Source of the DNA: Kushneria konosiri
GTDB taxonomy: Bacteria; Pseudomonadota; Gammaproteobacteria; Pseudomonadales; Halomonadaceae
Assembly (NCBI RefSeq): GCF_002155145.1
Contig: NZ_CP021323.1
Span: 2,108,001 to 2,172,000 of the forward strand
Length of the DNA: 64,000 nt
Direction of reading: 5' to 3'
Made by a program: the position numbers and the translations under genes. Within the stretch, counting starts at the first letter, position 1. Every line of letters starts with the position of its first letter. Positions 49,051 through 59,969 of the stretch are shown in pieces. Under the pieces are notes generated by a model that saw only the letters and a program-made list of their open reading frames with translations, did not search any database and was not told where the DNA came from.

Positions 49051-49977
49051 GTGTCACATGCCTATCTCGAAAGGGTGAAACGCTATCTGCTGGACTTTCA
49101 GGATCGGCTTTGTCAGTCGCTGGCCCAGGCCGACGGTCATGCTGATTTTGTGGAAGATGCCTGGACACGCGACGATGGCGGTGGCGGCCGCTCCCGCGTG
49201 ATCACCGAGGGGGCCGTGTTCGAAAAGGGCGGGGTCAACTTCTCGCACGTCTTCGGGGAAAATCTGCCGCCTTCGGCGTCCGCTGCTCGCCCGGAGCTGG
49301 CCGGACGCAGCTTTCACGCCGTCGGCGTCTCCTGGGTCATGCATCCGCGTAATCCGCACCTGCCGACGACACACGGCAACGTGCGCTTTTTTATCGCCGA
49401 AAAGGAAGGGGAGGCGCCGGTCTGGTGGTTTGGCGGCGGGATTGATCTGACGCCGTATTATCCGGTGCTCGAAGATGTCATCCACTGGCATCGCACTGCC
49501 CGCGAGGCCTGTGCGCCCTTCGGTGATGACGTCTATCCCCGCTGCAAGCGCTGGTGCGACGAGTACTTTTATCTCAAGCATCGCGATGAAACCCGCGGTG
49601 TGGGCGGTCTTTTCTTTGATGACATCAACGAAGAGGGCTTCGAGCAGAGCTTTGCCTTCCAGCAGGCCATTGCCGAGGCGTTTGTGCCGGCCTATCTGCC
49701 GATTGTCGAAAAACGCCGCGAGACACCCTATGGCGAGCGGGAGCGAGATTTCCAGAACTACCGCCGCGGTCGCTATGTCGAGTTCAACCTGGTCTATGAC
49801 CGCGGCACACTGTTCGGGCTGCAAAGTGGCGGGCGCACCGAGTCGATTCTGATGTCGATGCCACCGGTGGCCCACTGGGCCTATCAATATCAGCCCGAAG
49901 AGGGCTCTCCCGAGGCCGAGCTTTATGCGCACTACCTGCATCCGCGCGAATGGCTCGAGGAGGCTGATCAGCGATGA
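49051..49977 (+). CDS. hemF: oxygen-dependent coproporphyrinogen III oxidase
   Basis: Aerobic haem synthesis step from coproporphyrinogen III to protoporphyrinogen IX. 308 residues from GTG 49051 with ggagag before it. Family text: [20 protein letters not shown] near 50, [19 protein letters not shown] near 92, [18 protein letters not shown] near 128, and [20 protein letters not shown] near 248. Overlaps aroE by ATGA. Confidence 0.96.
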   Translation: MSHAYLERVKRYLLDFQDRLCQSLAQADGHADFVEDAWTRDDGGGGRSRVITEGAVFEKGGVNFSHVFGENLPPSASAARPELAGRSFHAVGVSWVMHPRNPHLPTTHGNVRFFIAEKEGEAPVWWFGGGIDLTPYYPVLEDVIHWHRTAREACAPFGDDVYPRCKRWCDEYFYLKHRDETRGVGGLFFDDINEEGFEQSFAFQQAIAEAFVPAYLPIVEKRRETPYGERERDFQNYRRGRYVEFNLVYDRGTLFGLQSGGRTESILMSMPPVAHWAYQYQPEEGSPEAELYAHYLHPREWLEEADQR

Positions 49978-50795
49978 CCGACCTTCCCCTGTACGCCGTG
50001 TTTGGCAATCCCATCGCGCATTCGAAATCCCCTCAGATTCATTCAGGCTTTGCCGAGCAGTTACAGGATCCGGTGCGCTATGAAACGCGTCTGGCACCGG
50101 TCGATGATTTGTCCGGCCACTGGCATGCTTTCCTGGAGGAAGGCGGGCGTGGAGCCAATGTCACCGTTCCCTTCAAGGAGCAGGCGATCGCGCTGGCGGA
50201 TCGGTTGAGTGAGCGGGCCAGACAGGCCGGCGCCGTCAATACGCTGGTCGTCAGTGACAGCGGTGAGGTGGTCGGTGATAACACCGATGGCGCCGGATTG
50301 CTGCTGGATCTTGAGCGGCTCGGAGCGCCTCTGATCGGTGCGCGTATTCTGATGCTCGGTGCAGGTGGTGCCGTACGCGGCGTGCTCAAGCCCTTGCTTG
50401 AAGTCGGGCCGTCGGAGCTTGTGGTGGCCAATCGAACGGTGGAAAAGGCCATCGGGCTTGCCGAGTTGTTCAAGGCATACGGTCAGATTCGTGGCTGTGG
50501 GTTCGAAGACATCGAAGGGCGTTTTGATCTGGTCATCAATGCTACCAGCGCCAGTCTATCCGGTGACCTGCCGCCGCTGCCCGAAACGCTTTTCAATGAG
50601 CAGGCGCTGGCTTACGACATGATGTATGGCGCAGCGCTCACCGTCTTTCTTGAATGGGCCCATACCCACGGCGTGCGCTGCGCCGATGGGCTGGGCATGC
50701 TGGTAGGTCAGGCGGCTGAAGCCTGGTATCAGTGGCGTGGTACGCGCCCTGATACCACGCCGATACTGGAAGCGATGCGGGCCGATCTTCGCTGA
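49974..50795 (+). CDS. aroE: shikimate dehydrogenase
   Basis: NADPH-dependent reduction of 3-dehydroshikimate in aromatic amino acid synthesis. 273 residues. Shikimate-binding Ser pair in [13 protein letters not shown], catalytic Lys in [13 protein letters not shown] and Asp in [11 protein letters not shown]; the NADPH site [10 protein letters not shown] and Arg in [10 protein letters not shown]. Coupled to hemF by ATGA overlap. Confidence 0.96.
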   Translation: MTDLPLYAVFGNPIAHSKSPQIHSGFAEQLQDPVRYETRLAPVDDLSGHWHAFLEEGGRGANVTVPFKEQAIALADRLSERARQAGAVNTLVVSDSGEVVGDNTDGAGLLLDLERLGAPLIGARILMLGAGGAVRGVLKPLLEVGPSELVVANRTVEKAIGLAELFKAYGQIRGCGFEDIEGRFDLVINATSASLSGDLPPLPETLFNEQALAYDMMYGAALTVFLEWAHTHGVRCADGLGMLVGQAAEAWYQWRGTRPDTTPILEAMRADLR

Positions 50796-50810
50796 TCGGC
50801 CCGGCCGGCA

Positions 50811-51602
50811 TCAGGAGCTGATACTGCCACAGTTCGGATCATGACCTGCCGCATGTGCCTGCTCGGAGAGTTTGATCGCACTTTGCATGCGGCCTTCAAG
50901 GGCCTTGCTACGCTCACCGTCGTTGGGGTGGGTCGAGGCCCAGGTCGGCGGCCCGCCCTTGGAGGCGGCGGACATGTTCTGCCACAGCGCGATGCTGGCC
51001 CGCGGATCAAAGCCCGCTCGTGCCATTAAATCCAGACCCAGCAGGTCGGCTTCACTTTCCTGGCGGCGCGAGTAGGGCAGCAGGACCCCGTACTGGGCAC
51101 CGGCGCCCAGAAGCTGTGCCAGTGCATTGTTACCGGTCACGGACTGCACCACGCCCAGCCCGGTACTGGTCAACGACTGGGTCGAGCTGCGTTCGTTGGC
51201 GTGATGGGCCAGCACGTGGGCCATCTCGTGGCCGACTACCGTGGCAATCTGGTCCTGGTTTTTTGCCACGCTCATCAATCCGGTATTGATGACGACGTAG
51301 CCACCCGGCAGGGCAAAGGCGTTGGGCTCATCATCCTGATAGACGCCGACGGTCCATTTCGATGGGCCTTCTCCCTCGGGCAACGTGTCGATAATGGCGT
51401 TGGCAATACAGCTGACATAGCGACCATCACGGCCGGTGGCCTGCTTGTGGCTCTGGCGATACTCTTCAAAGGCCTTCTGGCCCTGCTGGTCAATCTCGCT
51501 GCTGTCAAACAGCGACAGCTGGGAGCGTCCCAGCGGTGAGGTGGTGCAGGCACTCAGGCCAAGACTCAGAGTCAGTGCACCCAGCATGGTCTTGCGCATC
51601 AT
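50811..51602 (-). CDS. M48 family metallopeptidase lipoprotein (LoiP-like)
   Basis: Envelope zinc protease of 263 residues. Lipoprotein signal LGALTLSLGLSAC near residue 18, zinc motif HEMAH in VVGHEMAHVLAHHANE near 118, and the third ligand Glu in RRQESEADLLGLDL near 168. Short, without a TPR tail, so closer to LoiP/YggG than to BepA. The two adjacent ATGs (51602, 51599) are both possible; aggag lies 11-14 nt upstream. Divergent from the DUF815 ATPase gene. Confidence 0.87.
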   Translation of the reverse strand: MMRKTMLGALTLSLGLSACTTSPLGRSQLSLFDSSEIDQQGQKAFEEYRQSHKQATGRDGRYVSCIANAIIDTLPEGEGPSKWTVGVYQDDEPNAFALPGGYVVINTGLMSVAKNQDQIATVVGHEMAHVLAHHANERSSTQSLTSTGLGVVQSVTGNNALAQLLGAGAQYGVLLPYSRRQESEADLLGLDLMARAGFDPRASIALWQNMSAASKGGPPTWASTHPNDGERSKALEGRMQSAIKLSEQAHAAGHDPNCGSISS

Positions 51603-51716
51603 GAACGGCAAAACTCCTGTAAGGATTCGAGGGACCCGACTGGACGCATGCCAAAGGGGCACGTCAGGATAGCGGGATCATGTCACATGACAGCATAACC
51701 TGATGCGGAGCCATAC

Positions 51717-52589
51717 ATGAATGAGCAGTTGAGCACACGCCTTTTGAATCTGCTGGATCGGCTGGAACCCCTGTTGCCTCCCGAGCAGGCCCCCATCGAC
51801 TGGTCGCGTGATATTGCCGCAATCTGGCAGCGTCATGCGCTGGGTGGACGTCTGACGCCGGTTCAGCCGCGTGATAGCGTCAGCGTCGATGAGCTGATCG
51901 GTATCGAGACCCAGAAAAAGGCGCTGGTGGAGAACACACGAACCTTTCTGCGCGGGCGCCCGGCCAATCATGCGCTGCTGTGGGGCGCACGAGGGACCGG
52001 CAAATCGTCGCTGATCCGGGCACTGATCAATGATTTGGCAGACGAAGGGCTGCGCCTGATTCAGGTCGACCGTCATGATCTGGTCGGGCTGCCGGCCCTG
52101 GTACAGACGCTCAAGGGCAGTGATTATCGCTTTGTCGTCTACTGTGACGATCTCTCCTTTGAAGGCAGCGATGACGCCTACAAGGCGCTCAAGAGCGTAC
52201 TGGATGGCACCCTGACCGGCCCGCCGGACAACGTGTTGCTCTATGCCACCTCCAATCGGCGCCACCTGTTGCCGGAAAGCATGGCCGACAACAACGACAC
52301 GCAGGTCGTGGGCGGTGAGATCCATCACGGCGACGCCGTTGAGGAAAAGATTTCGCTATCGGATCGTTTCGGGTTGTGGCTGTCATTCTATCCCTTCGAC
52401 CAGGACACCTATCTGAGAACCTGCGCGCACTGGGTAGCGCACCTGGGTGGGCAGTTTGATGAGGCGGCCGAGGCCGAGGCACGTCGGTTTGCGCTGGCCC
52501 GTGGTGTGCGCAGTGGTCGTGCAGCGTGGCAGTTTGCCATCAGCTGGACCGGGCGCGAATCCCTCGTTGCCAATGACACGCCCGGCTAA
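51717..52589 (+). CDS. DUF815 AAA ATPase
   Basis: 290-residue cytoplasmic ATPase. Walker A GARGTGKSSL near 88, Walker B-like VVYCDDLSFEG near 140, sensor ATSNRRHLLPE near 178, then LSDRFGLWLSFYPFDQDTYL and a C-terminal helical lid. This matches the DUF815 family, of unknown function, widespread in proteobacteria. It sits alone; no partner gene is suggested by the neighbourhood. Confidence 0.88.
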   Translation: MNEQLSTRLLNLLDRLEPLLPPEQAPIDWSRDIAAIWQRHALGGRLTPVQPRDSVSVDELIGIETQKKALVENTRTFLRGRPANHALLWGARGTGKSSLIRALINDLADEGLRLIQVDRHDLVGLPALVQTLKGSDYRFVVYCDDLSFEGSDDAYKALKSVLDGTLTGPPDNVLLYATSNRRHLLPESMADNNDTQVVGGEIHHGDAVEEKISLSDRFGLWLSFYPFDQDTYLRTCAHWVAHLGGQFDEAAEAEARRFALARGVRSGRAAWQFAISWTGRESLVANDTPG

Positions 52590-52673
52590 ATCCGGGCTGA
52601 AAGCCTCGGGTACTAACGTCGTTGATGCGGTAATCGATGCCATACTCGGTTTTCAATCACAGGGAGTGACACA

Positions 52674-53069
52674 ATGAAAACAATGACAGCAGCGATGATG
52701 GTTCTGCTGATGGGCATGACCACGGCACCGGTCATGGCGGATTCGGCTGAGCAGCACAATGGCGCGCAGAGTGCCTCGACTCAGGGCGAGCGCCTCTCCG
52801 GTAGTGCCATTCGAGACAGGGTGATGGGCCATCGCGTGACTGGTGCCATGGCAGACGGCAGCCAATACAGCGAGGCCTACCGGGTCGATGGCACCATTGA
52901 AGGTGAAGATTACACCGGTCAGTCCACGATCAAGGGCGATCAAATGTGTCTTGATTACGGCAGCGGTGACACAACCTGCTATCAGATCCGCATGCTGGAT
53001 GATCAGAACATCGAATGGCTTCTTGATGGCGAGGTGGTCGGTGAGGGGACCATCAGCGCCATCGAATGA
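52674..53069 (+). CDS. exported hypothetical protein
   Basis: 131 residues. A signal peptide MKTMTAAMMVLLMGMTTAPV ends near MADSAEQ, followed by a roughly 25-residue Gln/Ser-rich linker and a compact domain of short strands (GSQYSEAYRVDGTIEG, STIKGDQMCLDYG, TTCYQIRML, NIEWLLDGEV) with two Cys that could form a disulfide. The strand pattern resembles small periplasmic beta proteins of the DUF995 kind, but I do not recognise it with confidence. Terminator follows. Confidence 0.7.
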   Translation: MKTMTAAMMVLLMGMTTAPVMADSAEQHNGAQSASTQGERLSGSAIRDRVMGHRVTGAMADGSQYSEAYRVDGTIEGEDYTGQSTIKGDQMCLDYGSGDTTCYQIRMLDDQNIEWLLDGEVVGEGTISAIE

Positions 53070-53094
53070 GTCTGACCTGAGCACGAACATCAAG

Positions 53095-53118
53095 ACCGGC
53101 GCCTGCGCGCCGGTTTTT
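53095..53118 (+). terminator. terminator after the exported hypothetical gene
   Basis: accggcgc, loop ctgc, gcgccggt, then tttttt, 26 nt after the stop. The T-run ends one base before the convergent lipoprotein gene. Confidence 0.9.
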
Positions 53119-53838
53119 TCATGCGCCGGAGGCTTCGGGGCGTTCTGAAGCTGGAGGGGCTGGCAATGGCTCGGAGGCTGGCGTCGGGGCGTCCCGGGGC
53201 ATTGGGTCCGAAGATGTTGGCAGCCCGGGTGCACTGTGCTGCTCCGAGGGGCCCGAAATATCCAGCGTGATGGTCGGTGCCGGTATCAACCGGGCCATGT
53301 CGCTGTCCAGTCGCGGCGTCAATGACAGGGTACTGCCGGGGGGAAGCTGCTCGCGGTGGGCCAGTTGCTGTGCCAGCGCCAGAAGCTTTTGATTATAGGT
53401 GGTGCCTTCCCGTTCGGTCGTTGCCGGGAAAAGGTTCACCGGCAGGCGTAGCGTCGCCGGCTCGCCGCCGCGAAGGGCAACAGCGGCATCCACGTCGCCG
53501 CTGGCCGGCTCAGCGCCCGGGACCACCAGTTGCCAGGCATAACCGGCCAGGTCGATATCGGGCGCGCCGTCCGGTGGCGTCAGCGACAGGGGCAGCTCCA
53601 GGCTGACCGGCATGCCGGCCATATCAAGTCCTGCCCGGGCCAGTGCCATGGGTTCCAGCGTCAGGGCATCGACAGGCACCGCCCAGCGACCAATGCGAAC
53701 GTTTTCCACGCCCATCGACTCAAGCGCCAGCCGCCCCAGCATGAAGCTGGCCTGCGGCAGTGCCAAGCAGCCGGCCAATGACAACGTGGCCGCCATCAGC
53801 AGTGCCGGGCGATATCGATACTTCCCCAGTCTCATCAT
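53119..53838 (-). CDS. hypothetical lipoprotein with Pro-rich tail
   Basis: 239 residues. Lipobox LSLAGC gives lipidated Cys near residue 24. The middle (about 35-190) is a beta-rich domain alternating hydrophobic residues (VRIGRWAVPVDALTLEP, SLELPLSLTPP, LRLPVNLF), reminiscent of LEA14/WHy-type or AsmA-like strands, but I cannot name the family. The last 45 residues are Pro/Ser/Ala/Glu-rich and likely disordered. Two adjacent ATGs (53838, 53835); ggag 3-6 nt upstream favours the second. Upstream of it, on the same strand, is der. Confidence 0.7.
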   Translation of the reverse strand: MMRLGKYRYRPALLMAATLSLAGCLALPQASFMLGRLALESMGVENVRIGRWAVPVDALTLEPMALARAGLDMAGMPVSLELPLSLTPPDGAPDIDLAGYAWQLVVPGAEPASGDVDAAVALRGGEPATLRLPVNLFPATTEREGTTYNQKLLALAQQLAHREQLPPGSTLSLTPRLDSDMARLIPAPTITLDISGPSEQHSAPGLPTSSDPMPRDAPTPASEPLPAPPASERPEASGA

Positions 53839-53942
53839 GAACTCCCATCACGAAGGCGTTGAATGAACGCTTCCTGATGCAAGTCTGACCTAGATCGAGC
53901 GCGATGTCATACCAGGTCATCACGAAAAAGGACTGACAGCCT

Positions 53943-55346
53943 TTAGCGCCGGTTCTTGCGAGCTTCCTTGGTGCGCGCAAGCTGACGGGCCTTGGCCTTT
54001 TCCCGGTCGCTGTCGCCGCTGTTCTTGTCGTAGGGATTATCGCCCGAGCGGAATTCAAACCGGATGGGGGTGCCCTTGACCTTGAGCACCTTGCGGAAGG
54101 TGTTGATCAAAAAGCGCTTGTAGGCATCGGGCAGGGCATTGGTCTGATTGCCGTGCACCACGATCAGCGGCGGATTGGCGCCCCCCTGATGCGCCATGCG
54201 CAGCTTGATGCGACGACCGTTGACCAGCGGTGGCTGATGCTCGCTGACCGCATCCTGCAAAAGCGTTGTCAGACGGTTGGTGGACCAGCGCGCCGTGGCA
54301 GAGGCAAAGGCGCGCTCGATGGAAGGGTAGAGATCTCCCACCGCCGTACCGTGAAGCGCCGAGATGAAGTGCAGGTCGGCGTAGTCGGCAAAGCCCAGGC
54401 GCCGTTTGATGTCGGCGCGCATCTTCTCACGAGCTTCCTGTTCGAGACCGTCCCATTTGTTGACCGCCAGCACCAGCGCACGCCCGGTGGTCAGGACGTA
54501 ATCCAGCAGGTGCAGGTCCTGCTCGACCAGACCGGTACGGGCATCAAGCACCACGATGGCGACGTTGCACTCCTTGATGGCATCCAGCGTCTTGATGATC
54601 GAAAACTTTTCGGCGGCAAGGCTGATATTCTTGCGGCGACGCACGCCGGCCGTGTCGATCAGTACGTAAGGCTGGCCGCGGCGCTCGAAGGGAATTTCGA
54701 TGGCATCACGGGTGGTGCCGGCCTCATCGAAGACCACCACACGCTCCTCGCCCAGAAGCCGGTTGACCAGGGTGGACTTGCCCACGTTGGGACGTCCGAC
54801 CACGCCGATACGAATGCCGTTGGCGATCAGGTCCGGGTGCGTCTCCTCACTGACCTCGGGGAAGGGCTCGAGCACATGCTCGATCAGGGTTGTGACGTTA
54901 CGTCCGTGAGCGGCGGCGATCGCATGCGGATCTCCCAGACCCAGCGCCCAGAAGTCAGCCGTGGCAATCTCTTCCTGAAGGCCATCGCTTTTGTTGACCA
55001 CAAGCCAGGTCTTTTTCTGGTTGATGCGCAGATGGTTGGCGATGGCCTCATCGGCCGGCATGACCCCTGCGCGAGCATCGACCATGAAAAAGACGATGTC
55101 GGCTTCATCGATGGCCAGCAACGACTGCTCCGCCATGGCCGCATCGATGCCCATCTCGTCACCGCTGATACCGCCGGTATCAATGACCGTGTAGGGCTTG
55201 TCGCCCAGCTGGCCGTTGCCATAATGGCGATCTCGGGTCAGACCGGGGAAGTCTGCGACGATGGCATCACGCGAGCGCGTCAGCCGATTGAATAGCGTGG
55301 ATTTGCCGACATTGGGTCGGCCGACAAGTGCGATAACGGGATTCAT
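53943..55346 (-). CDS. der: ribosome-associated GTPase Der (EngA)
   Basis: Essential GTPase for 50S subunit assembly. 467 residues from ATG 55346 ([17 protein letters not shown]). Two G domains: G1 motifs GRPNVGKS at 9-16 and again near 185; DTGGIS and DTAGVRR switch II motifs; NKSDG and NKWDG specificity motifs. C-terminal KH-like domain from about 360 and a basic tail ([18 protein letters not shown]). Last in the bamB-der pair. Confidence 0.97.
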   Translation of the reverse strand: MNPVIALVGRPNVGKSTLFNRLTRSRDAIVADFPGLTRDRHYGNGQLGDKPYTVIDTGGISGDEMGIDAAMAEQSLLAIDEADIVFFMVDARAGVMPADEAIANHLRINQKKTWLVVNKSDGLQEEIATADFWALGLGDPHAIAAAHGRNVTTLIEHVLEPFPEVSEETHPDLIANGIRIGVVGRPNVGKSTLVNRLLGEERVVVFDEAGTTRDAIEIPFERRGQPYVLIDTAGVRRRKNISLAAEKFSIIKTLDAIKECNVAIVVLDARTGLVEQDLHLLDYVLTTGRALVLAVNKWDGLEQEAREKMRADIKRRLGFADYADLHFISALHGTAVGDLYPSIERAFASATARWSTNRLTTLLQDAVSEHQPPLVNGRRIKLRMAHQGGANPPLIVVHGNQTNALPDAYKRFLINTFRKVLKVKGTPIRFEFRSGDNPYDKNSGDSDREKAKARQLARTKEARKNRR

Positions 55347-55491
55347 GAGGGTCCTGCACAATAGAGGGAGCGGGCTGTCGGCTTAATGGGGGACAGCGCG
55401 GATACCGTCCGTCCTGATCGGGCCATTCTAACCCGAAAGACGTCGGTATTCGAAATGTGTAAAACGCCCGGTCAGGATGGGAGATAAACGA

Positions 55492-55524
55492 ACGGGCCTT
55501 CCGGTTGAGCACCGCAAGACCCGT
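55492..55524 (-). terminator. candidate terminator after bamB
   Basis: On the minus strand acgggtcttgcggt, loop gctca, accggaaggcccgt (14-bp stem with one mismatch and one G-U pair), then tcgtttatc. It lies 25 nt beyond bamB and before der. Confidence 0.6.
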
Positions 55525-55548
55525 CATGACGATATGGTCAGCAACGTC

Positions 55549-56769
55549 TTATGACGCCTTGCCTATATCCTTGAGGGCATAGCCGATCAATTCCCCGTCA
55601 TTGGTCAGCACGAAGACATGCTCGCCATCGGTCAGCGGGGTGATGCTGATGCCATCACCACCGGGATGCGCACGACCTTCCTGCTCTCCGCTCTGGGCAT
55701 CGATCACGTGCAGATAGCCCTGATAGTCGCCGACCACCAGCTTGTTATTGACAAATACCGGCGCGCTCAGCGAGCGGCCTTCCAGCGCGTCCTGATCCCA
55801 GATGACACGACCGTTGTTGGCATCAATCGCCATGATATGGCTGTCGGCGGTAACGGTGAAGAGATAGTCCCCCACCAGCACCGGGGTGTGATAGCTGGAC
55901 TGTTCCCGATCCCAGAGGGGCTGGCCATTGCGTGCATCGAGTGCCATGACACGGCCGTTGTAGCTGGTCACGAACAGTCGGCCGTCCCGGGTCAGCACCG
56001 GCTGGCCATCAAGGTCCACCAGCTGCTCGACTTCGGTACGTCCCTGCGGCACGGCAACACGCAGATCCCACAGCTGTTGGCCACTGCGATTGTCAAACGC
56101 AGCCAGACGACCGTTAGCAAAACCGGCAAAGGAGACCGGGTCAATGGTCCTTGGTGCGCCAGTGCCTCGCAGGGTCAGCGCCGGCTGCGATGAGGCATAT
56201 AGCCACTGCTCGTCACCGGTAAAGCGATCCAGCGCCGTCAGCGTACCATCTACGCTTTGTACCACCACCTGGCCGCTATTGAGCTGGGGAGCAGCGATGA
56301 CTTCACTGGAAACCCGTGAGTGCCAGACGATGTCACCGTTGTCCTCACTGAAGACGATGACTTCGCCGTTGCGCGTGCCGGCAAAAAGCTGGCCGCTGTC
56401 TGCCGTCAGGCCGCTGGAAATGGGGATCTCCAGACGCTTTTCCCATTTGATCTGACCGTTGTTGCGGTTGATGGCCTTGAGGTTGCCTTCGGCATCGCTG
56501 GCGTAGATCGTATCGCCTGAAATGGCCGGGGTGATCGGGTAGCGTGCTCGGGTCAGCGAACCGATACCATCCGACCACATGCCTTCGACCTTGACGGTCT
56601 GATCGATACTGGTGAGTTCGCGTGGCTGTGTGCCGGTCTGAACGTTGCCGGAACAGCCGGCCAGGACCACCAGTGAAGTGGCACACAGCAGAGCGCCCAG
56701 AGGTTTTGCCATCAGCGCCACGCGCTTGAGACCCGAAGGTGGAAAAGAGTCGTTTTCAAGCGTGCTCAT
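55549..56769 (-). CDS. bamB: outer-membrane assembly lipoprotein BamB
   Basis: Lipoprotein part of the BAM complex that inserts beta-barrel proteins. 406 residues. A 19-residue hydrophilic N-terminal extension precedes the signal MAKPLGALLCATSLVVLAGC; the ATG at residue 20 could be the true start, but the first ATG overlaps the yfgM stop (ATGA), as in a coupled pair. Eight-bladed PQQ-type propeller with repeats such as GVYASDAEGNLKAINRNNGQ-like blades, each with Trp and Asp-Gly residues. Confidence 0.93.
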   Translation of the reverse strand: MSTLENDSFPPSGLKRVALMAKPLGALLCATSLVVLAGCSGNVQTGTQPRELTSIDQTVKVEGMWSDGIGSLTRARYPITPAISGDTIYASDAEGNLKAINRNNGQIKWEKRLEIPISSGLTADSGQLFAGTRNGEVIVFSEDNGDIVWHSRVSSEVIAAPQLNSGQVVVQSVDGTLTALDRFTGDEQWLYASSQPALTLRGTGAPRTIDPVSFAGFANGRLAAFDNRSGQQLWDLRVAVPQGRTEVEQLVDLDGQPVLTRDGRLFVTSYNGRVMALDARNGQPLWDREQSSYHTPVLVGDYLFTVTADSHIMAIDANNGRVIWDQDALEGRSLSAPVFVNNKLVVGDYQGYLHVIDAQSGEQEGRAHPGGDGISITPLTDGEHVFVLTNDGELIGYALKDIGKAS

Positions 56770-57434
56770 GAGGCCTCCTGAGGCGCCAGATCATCGAGTT
56801 TGAGTTGTATCCCGGAGAGCTCCTGATCGTGCTCGCGAGCCAGATCGACGGCATTTTGCCAGGCACTACGCGCCTCATCGGTATTGCCCAGTGCCAGTTC
56901 GATATCGCCCCGAATGTCGGCACCGCGCGCGCTCATGGCCTCGGGCAGCTGAAGACTCTCGAGCGTGCCAAGCGCCTGTTCGGCATTGTCCTGACCCAGC
57001 TGTACACGCGCCAGTTCGAGACCGGCCAGCGCCTGAATCTCGCCGCGATCAGTATTTTTTCGAACTTCGCTCAGGGCGCGCTCGGCGGCGGGCAGATCGT
57101 TGGCATCCACTGCCAGACGCGCCTGGATCATGCCAGCCAGGTCGGCATACAGGGTGTCGCCGTGCTGATCGCGAATGGCGTCGATAATGCTCTGTGCGGC
57201 CTGCCGGCCGCTGTCATCCAGGCTGTCCTGTGAGGTCAGCTGAATCAGCTGCTGGTACTGAAGCGAGGCGGCTTCGGACTGAGCCTGCTGGTGATCCTGC
57301 CACCAGTGCCAGGCAAAAAGACCCACGGCGGCAATGATGATGCCGCCCAGAATCGGCTTGGCGTAGTTGTGCCAGAGTCGTTTGGCAGCTGCCAGCTGAT
57401 CGTCTTCCTCGTGAATATTCAACTGATCCGCCAC
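56766..57434 (-). CDS. yfgM: YfgM-like ancillary SecYEG subunit
   Basis: Single-pass inner-membrane protein with a periplasmic tetratricopeptide domain that links the SecYEG translocon to periplasmic chaperones. 222 residues from GTG 57434, 8 nt after aggag; an in-frame GTG three codons upstream overlaps that site. TM at about 26-44 (ILGGIIIAAVGLFAWHWW), then TPR-like helical pairs to the end. Between hisS and bamB, the normal gammaproteobacterial position. Confidence 0.9.
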   Translation of the reverse strand: MADQLNIHEEDDQLAAAKRLWHNYAKPILGGIIIAAVGLFAWHWWQDHQQAQSEAASLQYQQLIQLTSQDSLDDSGRQAAQSIIDAIRDQHGDTLYADLAGMIQARLAVDANDLPAAERALSEVRKNTDRGEIQALAGLELARVQLGQDNAEQALGTLESLQLPEAMSARGADIRGDIELALGNTDEARSAWQNAVDLAREHDQELSGIQLKLDDLAPQEAS

Positions 57435-57494
57435 GTGCGGCACTCCTGTAGATTCGGTCTCATAACAGTCTCTGCCCGGGTAGTCGAAAAGCCG

Positions 57495-58811
57495 TCAGGC
57501 TCGGGTCGCAAGGCCGCTGTCGGCCGGACGCTCTTCCATCCAGCGTGCAAGCCGGTCAATCAGTGCGTCGATGACCATCTGCTGCTGAGGCTCTTCACCC
57601 CGCAGGTCCTTGAGCGTCACCGTACCGGCCGCCAGCTCATCCTCTCCGAGCATGACAGCGAAGCGGGCGCGGCTCTTGTCGGCCTTTTTGAGCTGACTCT
57701 TGAAGCTGCCGCCACCGCAGTGTACCTGTGCACGAATCATGGGCAAGCGGCTACGCAGGGTTTCGCCCAGCACCAGCAGCTGGGTATCAACGCCTTCGCC
57801 CTGGCCCATCAGGTAGACATCCAGAATGTCCTCGGCTGCCTCTGGCACCAGTTCCAGCGTTTCCAGCAACAGGATCAGGCGCTCAACGCCCATGGCGAAG
57901 CCCACGGCCGGAGTGGCCTTGCCCCCCAGTTGCTCGACCAGGCCGTCATAGCGCCCGCCGGCACAGACGGTGCCCTGACTGCCCAGCGCCGTCGTGGTCC
58001 ATTCAAAGACCGTACGGCTGTAGTAGTCCATGCCACGGACCAGACGCGTGTTGATGACGTACTGGATGCCCAGAGCATCAAGTTTTTGTTTGATCGCGTC
58101 AAAATGCTCGACCGAAGCCTCATCAAGATGATCGATGAGTTTCGGGGCGGCCTCGATCATGGCCTGCATGTCCGGGTTCTTGCTGTCGAGAATGCGCAGC
58201 GGGTTGCTGTTCAGACGACGGTGAGAATCCTCATCAAGCTGGTCGAGGTGCTCGTTGAAGTAGTCGACCAGTCTGGCGCGGTAGGCATGACGCGCTTCAA
58301 GCGAGCCCAGCGAGTTGATCTCGAGCTGGACATGATCGATCAGGCCTAGGGCCCGCCAGAGCCGGGCAGACAGGGCGATCACTTCGGCATCGATGTCCGG
58401 CCCTTCAAGCCCGAGAACTTCCACGCCCACCTGATGGAACTGGCGGTAGCGGCCCTTCTGGGGGCGCTCGTGGCGAAACATCGGGCCGGCGTACCAGAGC
58501 CTGTGGGTCTGATTGTGAAGCAGTCCGTTTTCGATGGCGGCACGCACCACCGATGCGGTGCCTTCCGGTCGCAGGGAGAGGCTGTCACCGTTGCGATCGT
58601 CAAAGGTATACATCTCCTTTTCGACGATATCGGTGACTTCCCCGATGGAACGCTTGAAAAGCGCCGTCTGCTCGAGCACCGGGGTACGCATTTCCAGATA
58701 GCCGTACTGTGCCATGAGCTGGCGGACGTGCTGTTCGAAATACTGCCAGAGCGGTGAACGCTCGGGCAGCAGGTCATTCATGCCTCGGATGGCCTGTAAT
58801 TTACTGGACAT
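57495..58811 (-). CDS. hisS: histidyl-tRNA synthetase
   Basis: Class II synthetase for tRNA-His, 438 residues from ATG 58811 ([16 protein letters not shown]). Motif 1 and 2: [11 protein letters not shown] near 83 and [20 protein letters not shown] near 112; the His-binding loop [15 protein letters not shown] near 262; motif 3 [12 protein letters not shown] near 315. C-terminal anticodon domain from about 335. Confidence 0.97.
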   Translation of the reverse strand: MSSKLQAIRGMNDLLPERSPLWQYFEQHVRQLMAQYGYLEMRTPVLEQTALFKRSIGEVTDIVEKEMYTFDDRNGDSLSLRPEGTASVVRAAIENGLLHNQTHRLWYAGPMFRHERPQKGRYRQFHQVGVEVLGLEGPDIDAEVIALSARLWRALGLIDHVQLEINSLGSLEARHAYRARLVDYFNEHLDQLDEDSHRRLNSNPLRILDSKNPDMQAMIEAAPKLIDHLDEASVEHFDAIKQKLDALGIQYVINTRLVRGMDYYSRTVFEWTTTALGSQGTVCAGGRYDGLVEQLGGKATPAVGFAMGVERLILLLETLELVPEAAEDILDVYLMGQGEGVDTQLLVLGETLRSRLPMIRAQVHCGGGSFKSQLKKADKSRARFAVMLGEDELAAGTVTLKDLRGEEPQQQMVIDALIDRLARWMEERPADSGLATRA

Positions 58812-58850
58812 TGATGTTTTATCGCTGCATTTCAAAAAGGGGCCCGGGCT

Positions 58851-59963
58851 TTATGCGCGGGTGATGACATCTTTTTCTTCGGCTTCCTTGCGCGCCACGC
58901 GTTCCCGAATCAGTTTTTCGAGATCATCCACAAGGTGGTCGTTGCGCAGCTTCTGGGCCGGTTTGCCGTCGATGTAAATCAGATTGGCCGGGCTACCACC
59001 GGTCAGGCCGATATCGGTTTCCTTGGCCTCGCCGGGACCATTGACCACACAGCCAATGACCGAGACGTTCAGCGGCGTCATGATGTCTTCCAGGCGCTCT
59101 TCAAGCTGATTCATGGTGCCGATGACATCAAAGTTCTGGCGCGAACAGCTCGGGCAGGCAATGAAGTTGATGCCGCGCGAGCGCAGTTTCAGGCTCTTGA
59201 GGATGTCGTAACCGACCTTGATCTCCTCGACCGGGTCAGCGGCCAGCGAAATGCGCAGTGTGTCACCGATGCCATCCATCAACAGCGCCCCCAGACCGAT
59301 CGAGGACTTGACCGTGCCACCGCGCAAGCCGCCGGCTTCAGTGATGCCCAGATGCAGGGGCTGATCAATCTGGGTGGCAATCTGGCGATAGGCATCAACG
59401 GCCATGAAGACATCGCTGGCCTTGAGCGAAATCTTGTATTCCTGGAAGTCCAGACGATCGAGATAATCGATGTGACGCATGGCCGATTCGACCAGCGCCG
59501 CCGGAGTCGGCTCGCCATATTTTTTCTGCAGGTCCTTTTCAAGCGAGCCTGCATTGACGCCGATGCGGATCGGAATGCCATTGTCCCGGGCGGCCTGAAC
59601 CACGGCATGCACGCGATCTTCGCGGCCAATATTGCCGGGGTTGATGCGCAGACAGTCCGCGCCCAGCTCGGCCACGCGCAGGGCGATGCGATAGTCAAAA
59701 TGGATGTCGGTGACCAGCGGCACGGAAGTGCGCTGCTTGATCTTGCCGAACGCCTCGGCGCAATCCATATCCGGTACGGAGACGCGCACGATATCGCCGC
59801 CGGCGGCAGCAATACGCTCGATCTGTTCGACCGTGGCGTCGACGTCGAGCGTATTGGTATTGGTCATGCTCTGTACGGAGATGGGCGCATCGCCACCCAC
59901 GGGCACATTGCCGACGTGGATCTGACGCGATTTGCGACGCACGATCGGGGACTGGCTAATCAT
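58851..59963 (-). CDS. ispG: 4-hydroxy-3-methylbut-2-en-1-yl diphosphate synthase
   Basis: Penultimate step of the methylerythritol phosphate pathway for isoprenoids, a [4Fe-4S] enzyme. 370 residues. N-terminal TIM barrel ([41 protein letters not shown]) and a C-terminal cluster domain with the Cys in [12 protein letters not shown] and in [16 protein letters not shown]. Lies between rodZ (6 bp upstream) and hisS. Confidence 0.97.
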   Translation of the reverse strand: MISQSPIVRRKSRQIHVGNVPVGGDAPISVQSMTNTNTLDVDATVEQIERIAAAGGDIVRVSVPDMDCAEAFGKIKQRTSVPLVTDIHFDYRIALRVAELGADCLRINPGNIGREDRVHAVVQAARDNGIPIRIGVNAGSLEKDLQKKYGEPTPAALVESAMRHIDYLDRLDFQEYKISLKASDVFMAVDAYRQIATQIDQPLHLGITEAGGLRGGTVKSSIGLGALLMDGIGDTLRISLAADPVEEIKVGYDILKSLKLRSRGINFIACPSCSRQNFDVIGTMNQLEERLEDIMTPLNVSVIGCVVNGPGEAKETDIGLTGGSPANLIYIDGKPAQKLRNDHLVDDLEKLIRERVARKEAEEKDVITRA

Positions 59964-59969
59964 GATAAA

